Part shown: in pieces, positions 26,401 to 35,348 of the stretch
How positions within the stretch are numbered: position 1 is the first letter of the stretch
How the letters are laid out: each line of letters opens with the position of its first letter
Origin: Aquatica leii
Lineage: Eukaryota; Arthropoda; Insecta; Coleoptera; Lampyridae
DNA: 64,000 nt
Reading direction: 5' to 3'
NCBI GenBank assembly: GCA_035610365.1
Contig: CM069432.1
Coordinates: 76,946,520-77,010,519 of the forward strand
Translations under genes and position numbers: made by a program
Notes under the pieces: generated by a model
Told to the model about the DNA's origin: nothing
What the model saw: only the letters and a program-made list of their open reading frames with translations
The model's database searches: none

Positions 26401-29400
26401 ATTTTCCAAAAACTGTAAATATCTTTCTCCAGTAAGACTTCCATCAAAGAAAAAAAGACCAATCACATTACAATTTAATATATCATCCCGCACATTAACT
26501 GACCATTGATGATGGTGATCAACCACTCTTAAGAAGTTTGAATTGTTAATTGCATAATGATGATAGTTATGTTCTCATTATTGTGAAACGTTGCCTTATC
26601 CGAAAATATAATTTTGTCAACAAAATTGGGCTTTTCGTTGATTTTATTAAATACCAATTGACTAAAAGATTTGCCAGTTTAAAAATCTGTTTTACTTAAA
26701 ACCTGGTGTTGTTCGATGTGATAGTAGTACGGAACTGCAAACTGTGTTTCTATTTACGTCTATATTTTTGTTTATTTGTCTGGTACTAATTTGTGAATTT
26801 TCTATTAAGGATTCAATAGCTTGAAATTTCTTTTTCTTTATTTACATTTGTTTTAGAGTACTTGGGGTTACACATACTTCTAAAATCTATAAGTCTTTTA
26901 GTCACATTCTGAAACGATTTTCTCTGAGCCTGTTTTTTTTCTGGGCGCTGTTCACGATATAATCGGTTAGCAAACAAATCATTTCTATGAGCTTCGTCAT
27001 AAATAAAGATTATATCAAATTTCATATTTCGAAAAATTTATTTTATAGTAAGAGTTGTAAACAATTACGCGAAAACACAGAACTTACTCACAATGGACTA
27101 ATATTTTAATAACGGAACAAATGTTAAAACAGAAGATGCTACTGTTGTTTTTTTTAAAAAATGTAATATTTATTTTAAAACTCGACTATTATCAATAATC
27201 GGTTGTACAAAACAAACAAAAAAAATTCCATGAAAACCCGGGCACCGAGGCCTCGAAGTTGATTTCATTTCAGTATTTTAGTTTTAATATCTTTAGAGCG
27301 GTTAATGACAGAACAATACAATGTTATACATTTTTGATTCTACTAAATTTTGTTGTGATGTATCTAACAGTTAAGAAGTAATCCTCCAAATACACAGTAA
27401 ACAATCACCCTGTATATATAGATCAGGGTTGGGAAAATTATTATAACCTGCGTGACTTAAAACGCAAGACGCAATTTAATTTGTTGGATATGCTATAATA
27501 ATACACTTTTTAACCTTGGTATATAATGTACTATTTTGCGACTGAATAAAAAAAACTGTCGTTTTGCCAATGGAATGGCAGACACTTAGCGCGATAGATT
27601 TGAATTGATTTTAAATGAAGTATAGGGCATTTATAATACTAAGATACCTTTCTTATAGAAAGCTTATTGCTTGGTAATAATTAATCATTCTTTACGAAGT
27701 CAATTTGGGAAGATAATTACTATGACGTGCAAAATACATACAAAATCTTTTATACTTTTTCATTGTATATTTTGTAGTTATTATTATTATAAATTACAAC
27801 TGAACAACTCCAGCATTAAAATTTCTTAATTTTGTAAAACGCATCGCCATTTTATGCTACATCAAAAAGCTAATATGAATATAATAATAATTACCAGTTA
27901 ATTTTGACATAGTTAGTCTACTATTACTTTCTTTAAAAAATAAGAAAATTAAGTAGCAAAAGTGTAATAAAAAATGTCTTGGGATGAACCATAACCACGT
28001 AGCTACAAGCGAATGGAATTAAATATTAGATTTAGTTGATTCGTGCGGTACCTTTCGATGTAAAAGGTCGTATTTACATTTAAGGAAACGTAAAAGTGAG
28101 ATACAAGTATAGAAGTTGGAGAAGATAGTTAGTGAAGGAACTGGAGTTAGTAGTGGTAGTAAGAGGGAAGAAGGAGAGAAAAAGGGGTGGGTAAAGGAGG
28201 AAGGGTGTAAAATAACATATAAATAAATAATGAAACGTTCGAGAAATTGTTTGCAAAGGCAAGAGCCTTCTAGAAGCTGTTATACATCTTCTAGAAGATA
28301 TACCGAAAAATAGGGAACACTCCAGAAGAATTTCCTTAAGTGTATATATACCGACGGAACAATTCGTAGGTCAGTTATTGCCGTAACGCGAATGCAGCAG
28401 TATTAAGAAGATTATTCAAGTGAAGATGAATAAGTGATTAGCACGTGCGAAGTTTTAAATAAAAGTAAAGAAAACAAAAATAATGATATTTAGAAAAGGA
28501 GGGGGGAAAAGAAAAAGAGAGGAGTGGAAATAGAGGGATGAGGAAGTGCAACAAGTAAAGAAATTTACATACCCGAGCTACACGATGAAGCAGGATAATA
28601 AGGAGGGAGAACACATAAAGGAAAGAGTGAGGAAAGGAAACAGGTTAATAGAACAAATGTGGCGCGTGGGAGATAGAGTATTTGACATGGATACAGAAAA
28701 TAGAAAGTTGTTGTTTGAAAAGTTAATAAAGGGAGTGGTGATGTATGGGGCAGAAATATGGGACTGGAAGGAGTGGAGAAAGGTAGAGGGGCTACAGGAA
28801 AAATACTGGAGATTGGTTTTGGGACTGGACAGAAATACACCGGGGTATATTGTGAGAGAGGATGTACAGGTAGCACAAATAAGATTAGAAACAGGAAAAA
28901 GGGCCATAAAATACAAGGAAGAACTGAGGCAAAGAACAGAATGCAAAATACTGCAGGAATGTTGGAAAGAGATATAGGGAGGAAAAGTGAAGTACGGGCA
29001 GGAGGGCAGAGAAGAGTATTACAAAAGAAACGGGTACGCAAGAGAAGAAGTGGAAAGATTAAGAGAAGAGGGAGTAGGGGTAAGGGAAGAAATAATAAGA
29101 AGAGATAGGGACATCAAAATACAAGAAAAATGTTGAAGGATAAAAGAGGACAGATATAATAGGGATTATAAGAATATCAAAGGTGAAGGAGTGAATATTT
29201 AAAGGATATAGAGAATAAAAGCAACAAAAAGAAAAAAATGATAGCACGGAAGAAAAAAGAAAAGATGTGCAGGCTATGTGGAGAAGAGACGGAGGACCTC
29301 GACCACATGAAAGATAAATGCAGTGAATTAAGAGAAGACGTTATGAAAATAGAAGAAATTTTGGACGAAAGAGGAAATGGAGCGGAGTGGATGGAAGAAG

Positions 29401-32116
29401 TATGGAGAAGGAGGAAAAAGTTAAGAGGAGAGGAGGGATAATAAAATGTATTTAAAAAAAACAAAAAAAATTGTAAATTGTAAATAAAATGTAAATAGAA
29501 TGTAAGGTTGTAAATAGGGGAAGCACGAAACAATTTGTAAGCGTAAGCAACAAATAAAGTTATACTTATATTAGATTTAGTTATTCTGTAAATATTAAGA
29601 AAAAAATTATTCTCTATTTCGACATGAGAATTAGCGATTCTTACACTAAAATCTGTGTAAGAATAAGCAGATTCTTACACGAATTTTAGTAAAGTTAGTT
29701 TTTTCAAAGTTGGTATCTCTGCATCGTAAGTTGACGTTACATGAAAAAAAAATCAAAATTATTGGAACTTAACAATTGAAATTCAAATTTTGATGCCAAA
29801 ATAAAATAAAAACGTCTTATTAATTCAAAGTTATTTACTTATAAAGGTATACAGATAACTTTGTTTGAGATTTTAGGTTAACACATAAATTTCAATATGT
29901 CAAAGTGTAAGTGTTGCCAATTCAATAAAATATAAAAGTTTCCCAATATTGTTTTAAAATTAAAATTATACGAAAAATATTAAATATTGTATCGAAATAG
30001 AGAAAATAGTATAAAGCACACCTCATAGAATACGTTTCAATCACTCGACCACTTCATAAACTTGCCGCTGCGCGGTTCTTGTATGAAACTCGGTCTCGTG
30101 ATTGAAGCGCGTTCATTCTGTAACTTGTGTTTTAATCTACTATTATTGAATAAAAATTGTGTTAAACATTACTTCTGTGATAATTTTTGAAAACACGTTA
30201 AGAAATCTTTTACTACTTATAGAATAATCTGCATTAAAAAAAAATTAGAGCCGATAGTTTAGAAGTAGAACAGAAAGAGTAAGAAATTTATTGTTCTCAT
30301 TTAAAAACCAATTTTGATTTGGGTTTTATGGTTTTGTTTTACATCTAATTATACAATACAAATTTTTATTAATACTTAAAAAAACAAATTAAGTTCAAAA
30401 TTGTTTTTTCTTTGTATAAAATGTTACATGACAATGTGTACAAAAATTAAAACACACAATATATGAGTATTCCTCATTGGCAAATGAAAAAATAAATAAA
30501 TATAAAGAATAAATAATACACAAAAAATTAATAAATTTGGTTTACAAAACTTTAATTTGTAAAAAAATAAAAAGTAAAAACAAAATGGAAAATTGTAAAA
30601 CAAAGTAAGAACATATTTGTAGGTCGAGGTGAAGCAAATACTTGTAAAATAGTAATAGGACGTGTAATACCCAATTTTTTATGTACTTTTCTATAAATTT
30701 CTTAAAAACAGTTACTTAAGAATCTGTTTTCAATAAAATTTTATAATATATATATATTAGTAGTACTGATAATAATAATAATAATAATTTAGGTTAGTAA
30801 TAATAAATTTGACACAAATGACAGATAACGTAGTAAATGATTAGTATTATTGCCAACCTCTAGTTATAAAACTCTACTAAACTTCACTGGCCTAGTCCGG
30901 CAAGTAAATTATACTTACCTGTAAAATACATTGAAACGGATAGAAGCACAAAAAATAAAAAAAAATATATTACATAGTAACAACAGTTATCTCAATAAAA
31001 TGTTTCTTAAAAAACCAAACGCATAAAATTGCAGCAAATAGTAAATTTTCTAAAAATGCAACATTAGTGAAATAATGTTAGTTTTGAAAATTTCATTTTT
31101 TATGATTTTTTAATTAACTCATCAACACTTATTAAAAGTCATAAAATCACTGTTGGTAATAAAATAAAATTAGCTAAACTCAACAATTACTTAAAAGTTA
31201 TAATGCTTATGCTTAATACCTAAGAATACAATTAATAAATACAAGTAATGTAATACCTATGAGTGATGATTATTGACTACATATTAAGAGTAATGTTCAA
31301 TTTTGATAACGCATAGTTTTTAAACATAAAATTGTTGTTAAATTAAGTAATTTTTTTATACTCGTCACCATTTTATTAAGTTTACAAGTTATGATTTATT
31401 TTGATATTTACAAAGCCAATTTGATTCAGTCTTAAAAATTTGCATATATTGATTAATAGTACACTATAATGTGCGGTATTCTTAATCTTGTCTACAGGAA
31501 TTCTAGCGGTGTTGCCAACGTATGTTTAGTTATATATTCTTTATTTTAATGAGTTTAATCAAGTTGCAACATTTTTTGCTTTTATTTTAGTAATTGTTTT
31601 TTATTTTATATTGCGTAGATATTTTGATTAAACTCTACTACATCTACTTTTTGTTTATGTGTAATCACAACGTAAAATATGTTGATAAAATATTTTAATG
31701 GAACAATACAATTATTTTAAAAATGCATTAATTTTTTATGTAATTTTAGGTTTAAAGATAATTTAAAAGTTACTTGGGGTGTATTGAAAAACGAAGACAT
31801 TGCCGACTCGTACGTTGTTATTAGAAAAATAAAAGACCTACAAAATGCGCTGTATGCGAAAACATTACCGTATTTTCAAAGAAAACTAGAAGTAAGTATT
31901 GCAAAGGAGAATATAACTAAAATTAAATCAGCAAAACGTGATTACGAAATTTGTGTAATTGCTAGGAATAGTATGGGTAATGTTAGAAATTACTATAAAA
32001 CGCAATGTAAAGATTTTGAATCTGTAGCGTCAAAAAGTGCACGTAACTTTATTACAGCGTACTCTTTAATTTTAGTTTTTTTGTTACCTTTAAAGCATTT
32101 GTTGAAATACCTTTAA
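11427..32116 (+). CDS. Leucine-rich repeat / fibronectin-III cell-surface protein (12 exons)
   Basis: Coding exons, all phase-compatible: 11427-11685, 11737-11906, 11958-12313, 12365-12611, 16217-16471, 16525-17136, 22211-22394, 22444-22544, 22601-22796, 22847-23113, 23159-23402, 31750-32116; 3258 nt, 1085 residues, TAA stop. Introns are GT-AG except intron 7 (GC-AG). Residues 1-19 are a hydrophobic signal peptide. A cysteine-bearing cap (CPKK...CTCDQ...VSCKN) covers about 29-55. Typical 24-residue LRRs with LxxLxLSxN cores run from about 60 to 880. An LRR C-terminal cap with four cysteines (NPLNCDC...C...C) covers about 884-935. A fibronectin-III-like domain (VTWGVLKNEDIADSYVVIR; YEICVIARNSMGN) covers about 945-1050. 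A hydrophobic tail (about 1062-1080) may be a GPI signal or membrane anchor. The role is probably extracellular adhesion or recognition in chaoptin/artichoke-like fashion; I cannot name the ortholog. The ATG is the first in exon 1, 14 bases after its acceptor. The gene appears intact despite transposon-filled introns. Confidence 0.93.
13757..14185 (+). repeat. Dispersed ~430-bp repeat family C, copy 1
   Basis: It lies in the 3.6-kb intron 4 of the LRR gene. It begins at about gtgctgccaacatcgcaaac, contains gtgacaggtggaaaagtca and ends near cataactcactcacgtgcaa and the following 70 bp. Matching copies are at 32270-32725 and 40501-40890, with a partial one at 32865-32990, all on the + strand. 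The short ORF across it is not conserved in length between copies, so it is probably noncoding and mobile. Confidence 0.7.
18109..18980 (-). pseudogene. IS630/Tc1-like DDE transposase relic
   Basis: The minus-strand C-terminal block at 18345-18109 reads YVVDEMARTRN, then LYHCEFNLIELIWGQIKQ and NTTFK-like NKTTFKMKDF. These are the signatures around the third catalytic residue of DDE_3-type transposases (usually LPPYHxELNPIExxW). Frames further upstream on the minus strand give a DYHKDMAADVFK-like block near 18555, a SYHS fragment near 18450 and weak N-terminal traces to about 18980. Many stops and frameshifts show long inactivity. It sits in intron 6 of the LRR gene, antisense to it. A better preserved relative is at 58105-59379. 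Confidence 0.65.
20735..21230. other. GC-richer island, probable old mobile element
   Basis: Within the 5.1-kb intron 6, base composition shifts clearly towards G+C from about 20740 (gcgcggtaag... gcgcgcgcacc) to about 21110, followed by a CA microsatellite (about 21123-21137) and T/A-rich tracts. There is no convincing ORF or terminal repeat. Composition unlike the surroundings suggests an inserted element such as an LTR or SINE, but I cannot classify it. Confidence 0.35.
22395..22443 (+). other. 49-nt GC-AG intron in the LRR gene
   Basis: Exon 7 ends with ...ttt cag g and is followed by gcaagt. The intron ends tttttag before exon 8. Joining at these points gives AFQG|LVSLQVLDLS, a perfect LRR register. 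No GT donor nearby restores the frame. GC-AG is the commonest minor splice pair, and gcaagt keeps the rest of a strong donor consensus. Neighbouring introns of 45-56 nt show that tiny introns are normal in this gene. Confidence 0.85.
24640..24850 (-). repeat. Dispersed repeat family B, copy 2 (inverted)
   Basis: Its reverse complement matches 7793-8045; shared words include gtttgcacttttcatacggc and cgacgcgcatctcag. It lies in the 8.3-kb intron 11 of the LRR gene. The two copies are in opposite orientation about 17 kb apart. Confidence 0.65.
25342..27412 (-). mobile_element. Tc1/mariner-superfamily transposon, ~2.07 kb
   Basis: The element begins CAGGGTG and ends CACCCTG, flanked by TA on both sides (25340-25341 and 27413-27414), the standard target duplication of this superfamily. 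Terminal inverted repeats are long. Ends match over about 70 bp (gtttact...attacttcttaact...). They match again further in around the words aaatgtataacattgtatt and gcctcggt, because the left arm has about 130 bp missing from the right. The transposase relic inside runs on the minus strand. The element lies in intron 11 of the LRR gene. Confidence 0.85.
26045..27025 (-). pseudogene. Tc1-like transposase relic inside the 2.07-kb element
   Basis: Minus-strand pieces in order are an N-terminal helix-turn-helix block (about 27025-26813: YDEAHRNDLFANRLYREQRP), FSDKATFHNNEN near 26610 around the first catalytic Asp, WSVNVRDDILNCNVIGLFFF and GSLTGERYLQFLENDLPVLL at 26505-26380, and RGGAQNWPT...LDFFLWGYVKEKVY near 26270-26170. 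The family usually has FSDEATF and WPARSPDLNPLDFFLWG. The second catalytic region (HDGAPAH in relatives) has decayed to PLHNTQS. Several stops and frameshifts make it non-functional. Confidence 0.8.
28023..28037 (+). repeat. 15-bp target-site duplication of the non-LTR insertion
   Basis: ATATTAGATTTAGTT occurs here and again at 29568-29582, exactly bracketing the inserted 28038-29567 segment. The length suits target-primed reverse transcription. Confidence 0.8.
28238..28376 (+). promoter_or_regulatory. Heat-shock-promoter-like block (HSE-like palindromes, TATA, initiator)
   Basis: Three TTCnnGAA palindromes, the dimeric core of heat-shock elements, lie at 28238-28245 (TTCGAGAA), 28268-28275 and 28289-28296 (both TTCTAGAA). 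A TATA box (tatatata, 28343-28350) follows, and an arthropod initiator TCAGTT at 28371-28376 puts its A 30 nt from the TATA start, the normal spacing. The next ~140 nt look like an untranslated leader before the RT-derived part. Heat responsiveness is inference from motif layout; canonical three-unit alternating arrays are not perfect here. Confidence 0.45.
28546..29441 (+). pseudogene. Non-LTR reverse transcriptase C-terminal relic
   Basis: The first open stretch (28546-28977) reads VKKFTYPSYTM...HIKERVRKGNRLIEQMWRVG...VMYGAEIWDWKEW...EKYWRLVLGLDRNTPGYIVREDV. This is the region downstream of the polymerase core in arthropod non-LTR elements (usually VKxFxYLGYxL...GAEIWGWxE...TPGYxVREE). After shifts of frame it continues with EEYYKRNGYAREEVERLREE near 29015-29070. 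A C-terminal zinc knuckle follows near 29270-29330 (CRLCGEETEDLDHMKDKC; Cx2Cx8Hx4C). Stops after TECKILQECWKEI and several later ones kill the frame. The catalytic RT motifs themselves are absent. Confidence 0.8.
29607..30008. mobile_element. Candidate ~400-bp MITE
   Basis: ttattctctatttcga at the left (29607-29622) is repeated inverted at the right (29992-30008, tcgaaatagagaaaata), a 13-bp core match. Inside the left end is a small hairpin around 29636-29662 (attcttacac ... gtgtaagaat). There is no coding capacity. It begins about 25 bp beyond the non-LTR insertion. Confidence 0.4.
30026..30112. repeat. Imperfect hairpin, GC-richer than surroundings
   Basis: gtttcaatcactcgacc on the left pairs with ggtctcgtgattgaagc on the right. 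Inner segments ttcataaacttg and cttgtatgaa also pair, closing on a gccgctgcgcgg apex. The result is a stem of roughly 35-40 bp with bulges inside intron 11 of the LRR gene. It could be a small foldback element or a structured RNA; no independent evidence separates these. Confidence 0.45.
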
Positions 32117-32164
32117 AAAAATTTAATAATTATAGTAAAACCTTAAAAAAATTAACAATTGTTA

Positions 32165-32205
32165 AATAAACATGTAATAATTTGTACAAAAAAAATATAA
32201 ATAAA
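32165..32205 (+). terminator. Polyadenylation signals of the LRR gene
   Basis: AATAAA hexamers lie at 32165-32170 and 32200-32205, about 50 and 85 nt after the stop codon of the LRR gene. They are plausible cleavage and polyadenylation signals, though AT-richness makes chance matches common. Confidence 0.5.
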
Positions 32206-32269
32206 CGTTTAAACTACAATGCAGTGTATATTTTATTTTATATTACTAATACAAAAACAATACTTTTTT

Positions 32270-32725
32270 GTGTTGCCAACATCGCAAACGTCCATATTCG
32301 TTCGTTAGTGTAGTTACGTAATGAACGAAAAAAGCTCAAGGGTGGCACAATGAAAACTAGGAATTCACATAAAATTAAGTGTTCAAAGTCAATTAATATA
32401 TTAGAACAAGTATGCGACAGGTTGGAAAATCATTTTAAAAATCTTGAAATTTAGTTAAAATTGAAGAAAAACGATGTTAAAGTTAATGTTAAATTTGACA
32501 GATCTACTAATAAATGTAGTATCAACATTATATTTCTGTTGATTTTTTTTTATTTTTTCAAAAAAGAATGTAAATTTATAAAAGGCAACACAAAAAATAA
32601 TGTACATTACTCTCGTCGAAAGAATCATAGCATAACTCACTCACATGCAACGTTCGGCCGTACGGCCTCGCGTCGCATTAACGTTCGTTATGCCATTTCT
32701 TACTTTCGACTCTTGTTACGTAAAC
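32270..32725 (+). repeat. Dispersed ~430-bp repeat family C, copy 2
   Basis: It lies about 150 bp downstream of the LRR gene stop. It starts near gtgttgccaacatcgcaaac, shares the central block (gcgacaggttggaaaatca) and ends in a GC-richer tail (cggccgtacggcctcgcgtc; cattaacgttcgttatgcca). The 144-codon open frame across it is interrupted in the other copies, so I do not treat it as a gene. Confidence 0.75.
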
Positions 32726-32864
32726 TACTACTAAATGTACATATGTTTTTATTATTAAAAAAAAATGCGCTGGATTTAAATTTAGGTTTAAATTTAATGT
32801 TTATTTGCAAAAGTTCTTCTATAGATAGTAATACTGATGCAATATATTTTGTGACGTTAATAAA

Positions 32865-32990
32865 ACTGTCAATCAATGTTCATTTGTTAGTGTAACGCAA
32901 TGATGAAAAAACTCTAGAGCGGCAAAATGATAAATCAAAATCTACTTAAAACTATGCTTTGAAAGTCAATTATTATTTAAGCCTGATTTC
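32865..32990 (+). repeat. Repeat family C, partial copy
   Basis: The words tgtcaatcaatgttcatttg, tgttagtgtaacg, gcggcaaaatg and gaaagtcaattattattta match the 5' third of the family C repeat. The copy is cut off at about 32990, where a palindromic element begins. Confidence 0.5.
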
Positions 32991-32993
32991 TCA

Positions 32994-33264
32994 CCAGGTA
33001 AAACTTGTAGACCATTTTTTGAGCTTATTTATTAACCGATTGAGGTCGGATTTTTTGCATTGAATTTTATATATAAATACAAATAGAACCCCCAAGCTCG
33101 ATTTTTTATTTTTTAAATTAGATATTTTAAAATATAAATTAAACATTTTTTTAAAAATCGGGCTTGGGTGTTCCATTAATACATTTATTCTAGAAATTTT
33201 AAAATTTGTTTGAAAAAAAAATAATAAAAAACAACCCTAAAAAATGGTTTACAAGTTTTACCAG
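32994..33264. mobile_element. Palindromic MITE, ~270 bp
   Basis: The outer arms accaggtaaaacttgtagacc (left) and ggtttacaagttttaccagt (right) are reverse complements with few mismatches. Inner arms around 33090 (cccccaagctcgatttttta) and 33155 (aaaaatcgggcttgggtgtt) also pair. The whole unit folds back on itself. It appears to interrupt a family C repeat. A fragment with the same interior words (ttaaccgattgag...) occurs near 8480. Confidence 0.6.
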
Positions 33265-34448
33265 TTTGGTTTTTAGATCACTGAAATTTCTCTATGATAT
33301 CTGGTATGAATCGAAGCGTAGTAGGCGGCGTGACTGAGGATTACAACAATTGCAGCATATGCAAAGATAACATACTTTGGTAAACGATGCGATATGTGAA
33401 TCACTTAAAATACGCTAAACATAATAGTACAATGGTACATCAATTATGTAGTTGCGAAAATATTGATTACTTTAGATATTTAACAAATTTACGATTCAAT
33501 TTATTTTAAATAATACATAAAAACCTCATACTTTTTCGAATTAAATGCTGATGGTGCAAAATTTTAATAAAACATTCATCGCTAATTTTAATATAAATAT
33601 GTATGTAGTTTCCGTCATGAAATTCACTAATAATAGTGTCATTTTTTTGGCTAACTTAGATTCGACTAATGAAATCACCAATGAAGATTTAAAATATTAT
33701 TTTACTTTATATTCAAAATTCAACTGCATCGTTAATCTGATTTCGAACGCAATTACAAAATTGAGATACCAATTATTCTCAATTTTGAAAACTGATTTCT
33801 TCATAATAGTTTGAAACGCAAAGTACTCAACGTCTTATTTGTGAAGTGTATTTGGTGTTAAACTTTAATTATCATTTATTATTGTTAATATGAGTCCAAA
33901 GAAATACCAGTCAAAGCCAAAAAGTGTACGACTTCTTGCTAAAAGGTAAGAATTCTATTATTATTAATGGAGTTAGAATTTTATAATAAACAGAAAAGAA
34001 GTTAAACTATTTTGAAATACATCTAGACAAACAATTTACCATAAAAATTTAATAATGTTTACTTAAACTACAAATTCTTTTTCAAATTTAAAAGTTTGAT
34101 ACATCAATATTCGTAATAATAACTTTTATATAATAATAAATACTGTTTATTTACACTCAGTTAGTAACGTACAGTTTTCCGTACCTCTTAAAGGTTGGTA
34201 AGTGAGCGGTTTCCATGGTTAAAGAAAATGTACACTTTCCGAACCTGTAATTTGTGTGTGTTTTGTTTATACTAATTTGATAAAATGACAATGATAAATT
34301 AAATACGTATATGTCAATTGGGAAGTGCCTACTATGTATTAATATTTTACCGAAATAAACGATAATATTTTGGAAGTAGGTTTTCATTCATTTTTTATTA
34401 GTTTTATGTTATTTATTTTATTTAATGGCTGATTGTGAATAAAATTGT

Positions 34449-34530
34449 ATACAAACCTTGTCAAAAGTGTTCCATTTGTCTCGAGAACTATTTCTCTCGA
34501 CAGAAATGGAATACTTTCCGCCTCGGTATG
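34449..34530. repeat. Short-loop hairpin, ~40-bp arms
   Basis: aaagtgttccatttgtctcg (34464 onward) pairs with cgacagaaatggaatacttt, leaving a loop of only a few bases around ctatt. The pairing extends outward to gtatacaaacc and the cctcggtatg end. It lies between the possible first exon and the main body of the Mutator/YqaJ pseudogene and may be a small foldback element. Confidence 0.5.
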
Positions 34531-34828
34531 TAATCTACTATTACGCACATTATAATAGTGTTTTGTTTTTTTTTCTGTTTGCTTTCAAGCAGTCTTTTTT
34601 CCTAGATTCTTTCCTGTCCTCGTAAAACTGTAAGGTACTGTTTGTCACCTGGTTATAATAATGTATGTGCACATACGCAAAAAAGTTAACTATACAAACA
34701 TTTTGGATGTGTATTTAAAATAGTTTGCAATGAGTATACACTGAAAAAAACGTGTAACTTTACTACGAAAACCATTTGTCACAATATGATTAAATATAAT
34801 AATAGAATTTAGGCTTTCACCGGTCACT

Positions 34829-35021
34829 TTTGTATTACAGTTTTTCATTTCGGGTAATTCGGTGTGGTCGATTTTTTACGTCACAGTGGAAATCTCCAGA
34901 GTTTCGAATAAACTGTTTATTATATTTCAGGCTCTGATGATGTCCACTGCGACGTGTTGCAAAGACTCGGCTTATAAAAAATGAACCACGCCGGATATAT
35001 CTAGAATAAAAAACTGTAAAA
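34829..35021. mobile_element. Palindromic element with Penelope-type CTGATGA motif
   Basis: The left arm (34829-34901; tacagtttttcatttcggg, cggtgtggtcgatttttta, cacagtgg) and right arm (34931-35021; ccactgcgacg, aaaaaatgaaccacgccgg, aaaaaactgta) are imperfect reverse complements. The right arm contains ggctctgatgatgtccactg followed by ttgcaaagactcgg. This is reminiscent of the structured, hammerhead-like 3' regions of Penelope-like elements (CTGATGA then GAAA), but the GAAA box is not intact. Ends and class are tentative. Confidence 0.45.
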
Positions 35022-35348
35022 CTAAAGATAATATTTACGAGAAAAAGTAAAATAAATACTAATGTGTATTGTCTTTTTTCATCATTTTTAACCTAAAAAT
35101 AATATGTATAACATTTTAACAAGAATTTAAAAAAAAGAAACAACCGTAAGTAACTACATATGGTTTTACTTCACCTGCAACATTGTGGAAAAGACAAAAC
35201 CAGACGATTGTACCCAATGTAGAAGCTGAAATAGTGCTAAAACCCGTCAACAACTTACAGCCATCAACATCATCTCAAACAACAAACCAAAACGTGTAAG
35301 TTTAAAATTATAATCAAAACTTGGATATACTAATGTCTTATGTTATAG

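Larger units (their letters stand above)
28038..29567 (+). mobile_element. Rearranged non-LTR retrotransposon insertion, 1.53 kb
   Basis: Direct 15-bp repeats flank this segment. It is strongly purine-rich on the + strand, unlike the surrounding DNA. The 3' part encodes the C-terminal region of a non-LTR reverse transcriptase and ends in a terminal A-rich sequence with aataaag. The 5' part is another purine-rich block (28081-28210), followed by a compositionally different block (28230-28520) with promoter-like motifs. Most of the polymerase ORF is missing, so the copy is internally deleted or assembled from pieces. It lies in intron 11 of the LRR gene, in the same orientation. Confidence 0.8.

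Noticed and set aside
28565..29533. Long minus-strand frames opposite the RT relic (up to 158 codons)
   Set aside because: They are antisense shadows of a purine-rich, stop-poor + strand; the translations are low-complexity Leu/Phe/Ser/Pro with no motif.
32461..32895. 144-codon + strand frame after the LRR gene
   Set aside because: It lies across repeat family C and is not open in the other copies; the composition is AT-driven.
33545..33814. 89-codon + strand frame upstream of the Mutator-like relic
   Set aside because: No recognisable domain, no splice or promoter context; it is indistinguishable from a chance frame in AT-rich DNA.
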